From Phyllobacterium sp. T1293 (GTDB lineage Bacteria; Pseudomonadota; Alphaproteobacteria; Rhizobiales; Rhizobiaceae): a stretch of 64,000 bases of DNA. The notes below the pieces were generated by a model that was given only the letters and a program-made list of their open reading frames with translations, had not been told where the DNA came from and made no database searches. The stretch covers positions 455,836 through 519,835 of the forward strand of contig NZ_CP088275.1 in the NCBI RefSeq assembly GCF_020731415.2. The letters run 5' to 3'. The position numbers were made by a program, and so were the translations under genes. Below are positions 60,060 to 64,000 of the stretch, piece by piece (the stretch's first letter is position 1; each line of letters begins with the position of its first letter).

Positions 60060-61410
60060 TATCCGTTATTCGCTCCACGTCCGGATCATTGTGTTCATCG
60101 CGCTCATTCTGGGTGTGGGTGCGATTGTCCTCGCCTTTGCCGCCTGGCAATATGCGGGGATCGCGGCGCGCGATGCCTATGACAAGCTCTTGATCGGCGG
60201 CACAATACAGGTTGCTGAAAACGTCTATGTTCAGGGCGGCGTTGTAACGCTCGACCCTCCTGCAGCTGCTTTCGCCACACTTTCCGCCTATGATCTTGTC
60301 TTTTATCGCGTCACCGATCCGCGCGGGGTCGTTGTGGCCGGTTATGGTGATCTCGCACCGAAAATTCCGTCTGAGGAAATCCGTAAGGGTGTGGTTCTTG
60401 CCGATGATATTTATCAGGGGCAACCGGTTCGCATTGCTGCCATTGGCAAACAGATCGATACGCCCTCGGGTAACGGTTGGGTGGAAATCGTATTGGCACA
60501 GACATTGCGGGCACGACAGTCACTTGCATGGGATCTGACCGGCAAAGCTGTTGGAATGATTGCCATCATGAGCCTGCTTGCCTTGATTGCCGGAGCCATT
60601 TCCGTTCGCATCGCATTGAAACCACTCACGCGTATCGAAAGGGAAATTGCAGCACGCAAACCTGACGATCTGCGCGCGATCCGCGTTACGCCTCCCCATG
60701 AAATCCGCGCATTGGTCAGTGTTCTTGACGACTTCATGCGCCGTCTCGCAGACCGCATTGCGTTGATGCAACGTTTCATTGCCGATGCAGCCCACCAGAT
60801 GCGCACGCCCCTGGCAGAGCTTAACGCGCAGGTTGAAATCCTCTCGAATGATGCCGACCCCAAACTGCAGAACCAGATTGACAGGCTTGGCGCCAAAGTA
60901 ACCGAACTTGGCAATCTCACCAGCCAGCTTCTGGACCACGCCATGGTCATCCATCGTGCCGGTACGGTTGCATTTACCCCGATTGAGCTGAATGGCTTGG
61001 CCAAAACCACTTTGGCGCAGTCGGTGCCGCTTTCTCTCGAACGCGAGGTCACGATTGCATTCACGCCCAGCCCGGCAGAACTCCATATTCAAGGCGATGT
61101 GATCAGTATCCGGGAGGCGCTGACAAATCTCATCCAGAATGCCTTGATTCACGGTGCATTGACCCGATTATCGGTCGAAATCAACCGCGATACCAGCAAG
61201 GCCTGGGTCAATGTTTGCGATGACGGAGCAGGCATTGCAACATCAGAACAAGAGCGGGTGCTGGAACCATTCGAAACAGGGCTTGGCCATACATCCGGTT
61301 CCGGTCTGGGACTTGCAATTGCTGTGGAGGTAGCAAAAGCACATGGTGGAGAACTTACTTTCAGCAATGCACCGGGCGCATTTTGTGTTCGGTTGACCTT
61401 TCCACTTTGA
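60046..61410 (+). CDS. TctE-like sensor histidine kinase
   Basis: A 454-residue membrane kinase: membrane spans at about 12-38 and 166-190 enclose a periplasmic sensor domain of the 2CSK_N type (TIQVAENVYVQGGVVTLDPP, then DLVFYRVTDPRGVVVAGYGD). HAMP-like linker follows, then the phospho-acceptor H250 in ADAAHQMRTPLAEL, and an ATPase domain with NLIQNALIHG, DDGAGI and GSGLGLAIAV. TctE proteins sense tricarboxylates, but there are no tctABC genes here, so the signal is more likely the ligand of the adjacent importer. The TTG start overlaps the regulator stop. Confidence 0.88.
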   Translation: MQSSDIRYSLHVRIIVFIALILGVGAIVLAFAAWQYAGIAARDAYDKLLIGGTIQVAENVYVQGGVVTLDPPAAAFATLSAYDLVFYRVTDPRGVVVAGYGDLAPKIPSEEIRKGVVLADDIYQGQPVRIAAIGKQIDTPSGNGWVEIVLAQTLRARQSLAWDLTGKAVGMIAIMSLLALIAGAISVRIALKPLTRIEREIAARKPDDLRAIRVTPPHEIRALVSVLDDFMRRLADRIALMQRFIADAAHQMRTPLAELNAQVEILSNDADPKLQNQIDRLGAKVTELGNLTSQLLDHAMVIHRAGTVAFTPIELNGLAKTTLAQSVPLSLEREVTIAFTPSPAELHIQGDVISIREALTNLIQNALIHGALTRLSVEINRDTSKAWVNVCDDGAGIATSEQERVLEPFETGLGHTSGSGLGLAIAVEVAKAHGGELTFSNAPGAFCVRLTFPL

Positions 61411-61510
61411 TTGAGGGCAAGGGCGTAGCGAACGTTCGCATTATTTCTCGCAAGAGACCGGAGTGATCTGCTATTGCCAGTTTCACAATATCTCTTGTAC
61501 GGGGAACGGC

Positions 61511-63025
61511 ATGTCGCGATTTTCGCCACTCGCCGCAATACTGATTGCGGTTGTGATATTTGCCCTGGATACGCTGACGACCTTTGATATGGCCATCGCC
61601 GTGCTCTACGTCACGGTTGTGCTCCTTTCACTCTCATTTGCCACAAGAAAGGGACTTCTGTTTATCGGTGCTATTTGCATAGGCCTGACACTGCTCAGCT
61701 TCGCCGTTTCCCACGGCGAAAATCCCACGTCGGATTCTACCGCCCGGTGTTTCGTGAGCCTTGCCGCCATCGGCATCACCACTTTGCTGGCATACAGGGT
61801 CAAAACGGCTATCGCTGTGCTTGGCGAGAGCGAACAAAGATACCGGACCATCTTTCTCGCAACGGGCGTTGCTATCCTCGAAATGGATTTTACCGCCGTT
61901 AAAGCTGCGATTGAACGTCTCAAAGCCGATGGTTTCACTGACTTGCGGACAGCCGCAGAGGTCAATCCCGACTTTGCGCGCGCCGCTATCGGGATGATGA
62001 GGCTGACCAACGTCAACAACACCACCCTGACCACTTTCAAGGCAAAGGACCTTGATGCTTTCAAGACCGCTTTGCCAGCACTTATCGGCAAGGAAATGGA
62101 AGGTTCAATCTGGGCATTGCTCGAGGCAATATGGGACTTCAACACATCCTTCGAATCCGAAACGATGATGAACGACCTCGATGGAAACCGCATTTCTATC
62201 CTTTACAATGTTGCCATGCCGCATGACCGTCCATCGCTTGACATGGTGCTGGTGAGTATTGTGGACGTAACAGCACGGCATGAGGCTGAAAACGAATTGC
62301 ACCAGGCCCATGCAGAACTGGCTCACGTCACCCGTGTTGCCACGCTGGGCGAACTTACGGTGTCTATCGCCCATGAAGTCAACCAGCCGCTTGCGGCTAT
62401 CGTTACCAATGGAGGAGCGGGTTTGCGCTGGCTCAAACGAAGCGAGCCTGATCTCGGCGAGGTTGAAACCTCGATGCAGCGCATGATCGCCGACGCGGGC
62501 CGGGCGAGCGAAGTTATCAAACGTTTGCGCGCGCTGTCGAGCAAGGCAACCTCGCAGACGATCCCTGTCAATCTCAACGAGGTCATCAGGGAAACCGTGG
62601 TGCTGGTTCAACGGGAATTGACCAACCAGCGGATAGATCTGCAACTGGAACTCGCCGCTGATTTTCCATCGATTTCCGGCGATCCCATACAACTCCAGCA
62701 GGTCATCATCAATCTGATCCTCAATGCCGTTCAGGCAATGTCTGACCCGGCAATCAGGACCCGTAAACTTCTGGTCCAAACCGCCATTGCCGGTGGCGTG
62801 GCTGTAACGAAAGTTCGTGACACCGGAACGGGTTTTGCCGCTGAGACAGCTGCAAGCCTGTTCGATGCCTTTTATACGACCAAGTCCAACGGCATGGGCA
62901 TGGGACTATCAATTTGCCGGTCGATTGTCGTTGCGCATGGCGGGCGGATCAATGCAAGCTCTGAACCTGGTACAGGTGCCGTCTTTGAGTTCACCATTCC
63001 GTTGCAAGAGGAAGCTGTGTCATGA
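61511..63025 (+). CDS. Membrane-bound sensor histidine kinase, FixL-like output
   Basis: A 504-residue kinase with four membrane spans in the first 95 residues, a PAS-like region from about 105 to 255 (GESEQRYRTIFLATGVAILE), then a kinase core. The phospho-acceptor is H288 in SIAHEVNQPLAAIVTNGGAG, a form typical of FixL-group kinases. Downstream: NLILNAVQAM, DTGTGF and GMGMGLSICRSIV. ATG at 61511 follows GGGGAACGGC. It overlaps the next response regulator by four bases, so these two form the pair. The signal is unknown. Confidence 0.88.
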   Translation: MSRFSPLAAILIAVVIFALDTLTTFDMAIAVLYVTVVLLSLSFATRKGLLFIGAICIGLTLLSFAVSHGENPTSDSTARCFVSLAAIGITTLLAYRVKTAIAVLGESEQRYRTIFLATGVAILEMDFTAVKAAIERLKADGFTDLRTAAEVNPDFARAAIGMMRLTNVNNTTLTTFKAKDLDAFKTALPALIGKEMEGSIWALLEAIWDFNTSFESETMMNDLDGNRISILYNVAMPHDRPSLDMVLVSIVDVTARHEAENELHQAHAELAHVTRVATLGELTVSIAHEVNQPLAAIVTNGGAGLRWLKRSEPDLGEVETSMQRMIADAGRASEVIKRLRALSSKATSQTIPVNLNEVIRETVVLVQRELTNQRIDLQLELAADFPSISGDPIQLQQVIINLILNAVQAMSDPAIRTRKLLVQTAIAGGVAVTKVRDTGTGFAAETAASLFDAFYTTKSNGMGMGLSICRSIVVAHGGRINASSEPGTGAVFEFTIPLQEEAVS

Positions 63026-63651
63026 TCCAGAATACGCCGCCATTGGTGTTTGTTGTTGATGACGATGCCTCATTGCGCGAGGCATTGGGCAGTCTTTTCA
63101 GATCAGTCGGGATGCAGGTCGAGCTATTTGGCTCACCGTCAGAATTTCTGGAACGCGGGCCGGTAGTGGTGACCGAAAGTTGCCTTGTGCTGGATATCCG
63201 CCTCCCCGGCGTAAGCGGGCTGGATTTCCAGAGCCAGCTTGCGAAACTTGGCAATAATATTCCAATTGTTTTCATGACCGGTCATGGTGATGTTCCGATG
63301 TCCGTGCGCGCGATGAAAGCAGGAGCGCTCGACTTTCTTATCAAGCCGTTCCGGGATCAGGATATGCTGGATGCCGTCTCGAACGCTCTTGCGCTTGATC
63401 GGGAACGCCGCGCGACGGATGGCGAACTTTCCAACCTGAAGTCACGTTATGAGAGCCTGACAGCGCGCGAACGGGACGTTATTGCTTTGGTAACCACCGG
63501 GTTGATGAACAAGCAAGTTGCCGGAAAGCTGGGCGTGAGCGAGATTACCGTAAAGATCCATCGCGGCCACCTGATGGAAAAAATGGGCGTCAGAACGCTT
63601 GCTGAACTGGTCAAGATCTACGAGGCGCTTCGGCCCGTTCTGGGCAAATAA
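63022..63651 (+). CDS. FixJ-like response regulator (NarL/LuxR output)
   Basis: A 209-residue regulator: acidic pocket VVDDDAS, phospho-acceptor D58 (LVLDIRLPG), switch region VFMTGHGDVPMSVRAMKAGA, conserved LIKPFRDQDM, and a C-terminal LuxR-type helix-turn-helix (LTARERDVIALVTTGLMNKQ, then SEITVKIHRGHLMEKM). This layout is FixJ/TodT-like. The ATG overlaps the kinase stop. Targets are unknown. Confidence 0.92.
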   Translation: MIQNTPPLVFVVDDDASLREALGSLFRSVGMQVELFGSPSEFLERGPVVVTESCLVLDIRLPGVSGLDFQSQLAKLGNNIPIVFMTGHGDVPMSVRAMKAGALDFLIKPFRDQDMLDAVSNALALDRERRATDGELSNLKSRYESLTARERDVIALVTTGLMNKQVAGKLGVSEITVKIHRGHLMEKMGVRTLAELVKIYEALRPVLGK

Positions 63652-63750
63652 AGCCGCGACCTAAACCTCTGTATGATATGATTCAGTGCCTGAAAAGCGC
63701 ATCTTCAGCACGCGTGAGCTATATTGCGCATCCCATCAAAAGGACGGGTC

Positions 63751-64000
63751 GTGTCTGAAGCAAAATCCATAGCCATTATAGACGACGACGCGTCGATGCT
63801 GGACGCTACCGAGAATCTGGTGCGCTCCTATGGTTTCAAAGTTTGCAAGTTTACTTCTGCCGAATCCTACCTTGCTTCCGCCGGAGACACCGAGATCGAT
63901 TGCCTCATAACCGACGTACAAATGGACGGGATCAGTGGCGTCGAGTTGTCGCAAATCCTGTGGGAGAGCGGCGTCAAAACGCCGATAATTTTTATTACCG
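63751..64000 (+). CDS. Response regulator, partial (runs off the window)
   Basis: The visible 83 residues are a receiver domain: SEAKSIAIIDDDASMLDATE, phospho-acceptor D55 in CLITDVQMDGISGVEL, and the switch region TPIIFIT at the window edge. The start is a GTG at 63751 with AAAAGGACGGGTC before it. It is close to FixJ-type receivers and lies 99 bases after the FixJ-like regulator gene, so it is a third regulator of this signalling cluster. The C-terminal output domain is outside the window. Confidence 0.85.
   Translation, partial: MSEAKSIAIIDDDASMLDATENLVRSYGFKVCKFTSAESYLASAGDTEIDCLITDVQMDGISGVELSQILWESGVKTPIIFIT

Noticed and set aside
1..64000. tRNA, rRNA, CRISPR arrays, complete insertion sequences or prophage genes
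   Set aside because: No cloverleaf, ribosomal segment, regular spaced repeat array or transposase/integrase was seen when reading both strands by eye. A tRNA or CRISPR search program would be needed to exclude them fully.

Overview
The window reads as a chromosomal segment of an alphaproteobacterium of the order Hyphomicrobiales, most probably from the Brucella/Ochrobactrum/Phyllobacterium neighbourhood. The best clues are two Omp2a/Omp2b-type porins (24242-25342 and 41524-42603), a eukaryotic-type glutamine synthetase II, and the density of ABC importers with local regulators. Gene calls rest on reading frames, motifs, ribosome-binding sites and gene order read from the sequence; no database search was possible.

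Layout. 1-8939: an omega-amino-acid aminotransferase, a ROK repressor, and a divergent sugar operon (binding protein, two permeases, SIS-domain protein, PfkB kinase, UgpC-type ATPase). 8936-9838: an AraC regulator. 9975-16862: an Opp/Dpp-type importer operon headed by a GNAT acetyltransferase and a GH3 N-acetylhexosaminidase. 17099-24241: small proteins, a three-repeat secreted protein, glnII with a consensus sigma-54 promoter, a broken phosphotransferase gene, a TetR gene with a double operator, an unfamiliar two-HTH regulator, and an inverted-repeat element. 24242-32568: porin, CoA-transferase/racemase, and a TriABC-like RND efflux operon with a divergent TetR. 32605-40432: a second Opp/Dpp-type operon with its own GNAT and a GH20 hexosaminidase. 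40721-46618: deoxyribosyltransferase-like protein, second porin, amino acid permease, Prc protease. 46800-54957: a nine-gene operon (LacI regulator, ribose-type ABC importer, phosphotriesterase-like, GATase1-like, BtpA-like, TenA-like, PfkB). 55133-56305: an orphan MlaE/STAS permease. 56558-59278: a NitT/TauT-type importer. 59394-64000: a TctDE-like two-component pair, a second kinase/FixJ-type regulator pair, and the start of a third response regulator.

How it fits together. Most of the window is nutrient capture. The two Opp-type operons have the same seven parts (binding protein, two permeases, two ATPases, a GNAT and an N-acetylhexosaminidase), although the hexosaminidases come from unrelated families. 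This suggests import and intracellular breakdown of amino-sugar oligomers such as chito-oligosaccharides or peptidoglycan sugars, although simple homology would name the importers peptide transporters. A 12-base identity next to a TCAA-N5-TTGA palindrome links the ROK/sugar-operon promoter (2692-2712) to the promoter of the second Opp operon (40480-40501), so one ROK repressor may control both. The nine-gene LacI operon has the form of a complete uptake-and-degradation pathway, but its substrate cannot be named from the sequence. It is the best candidate here for an undescribed system.
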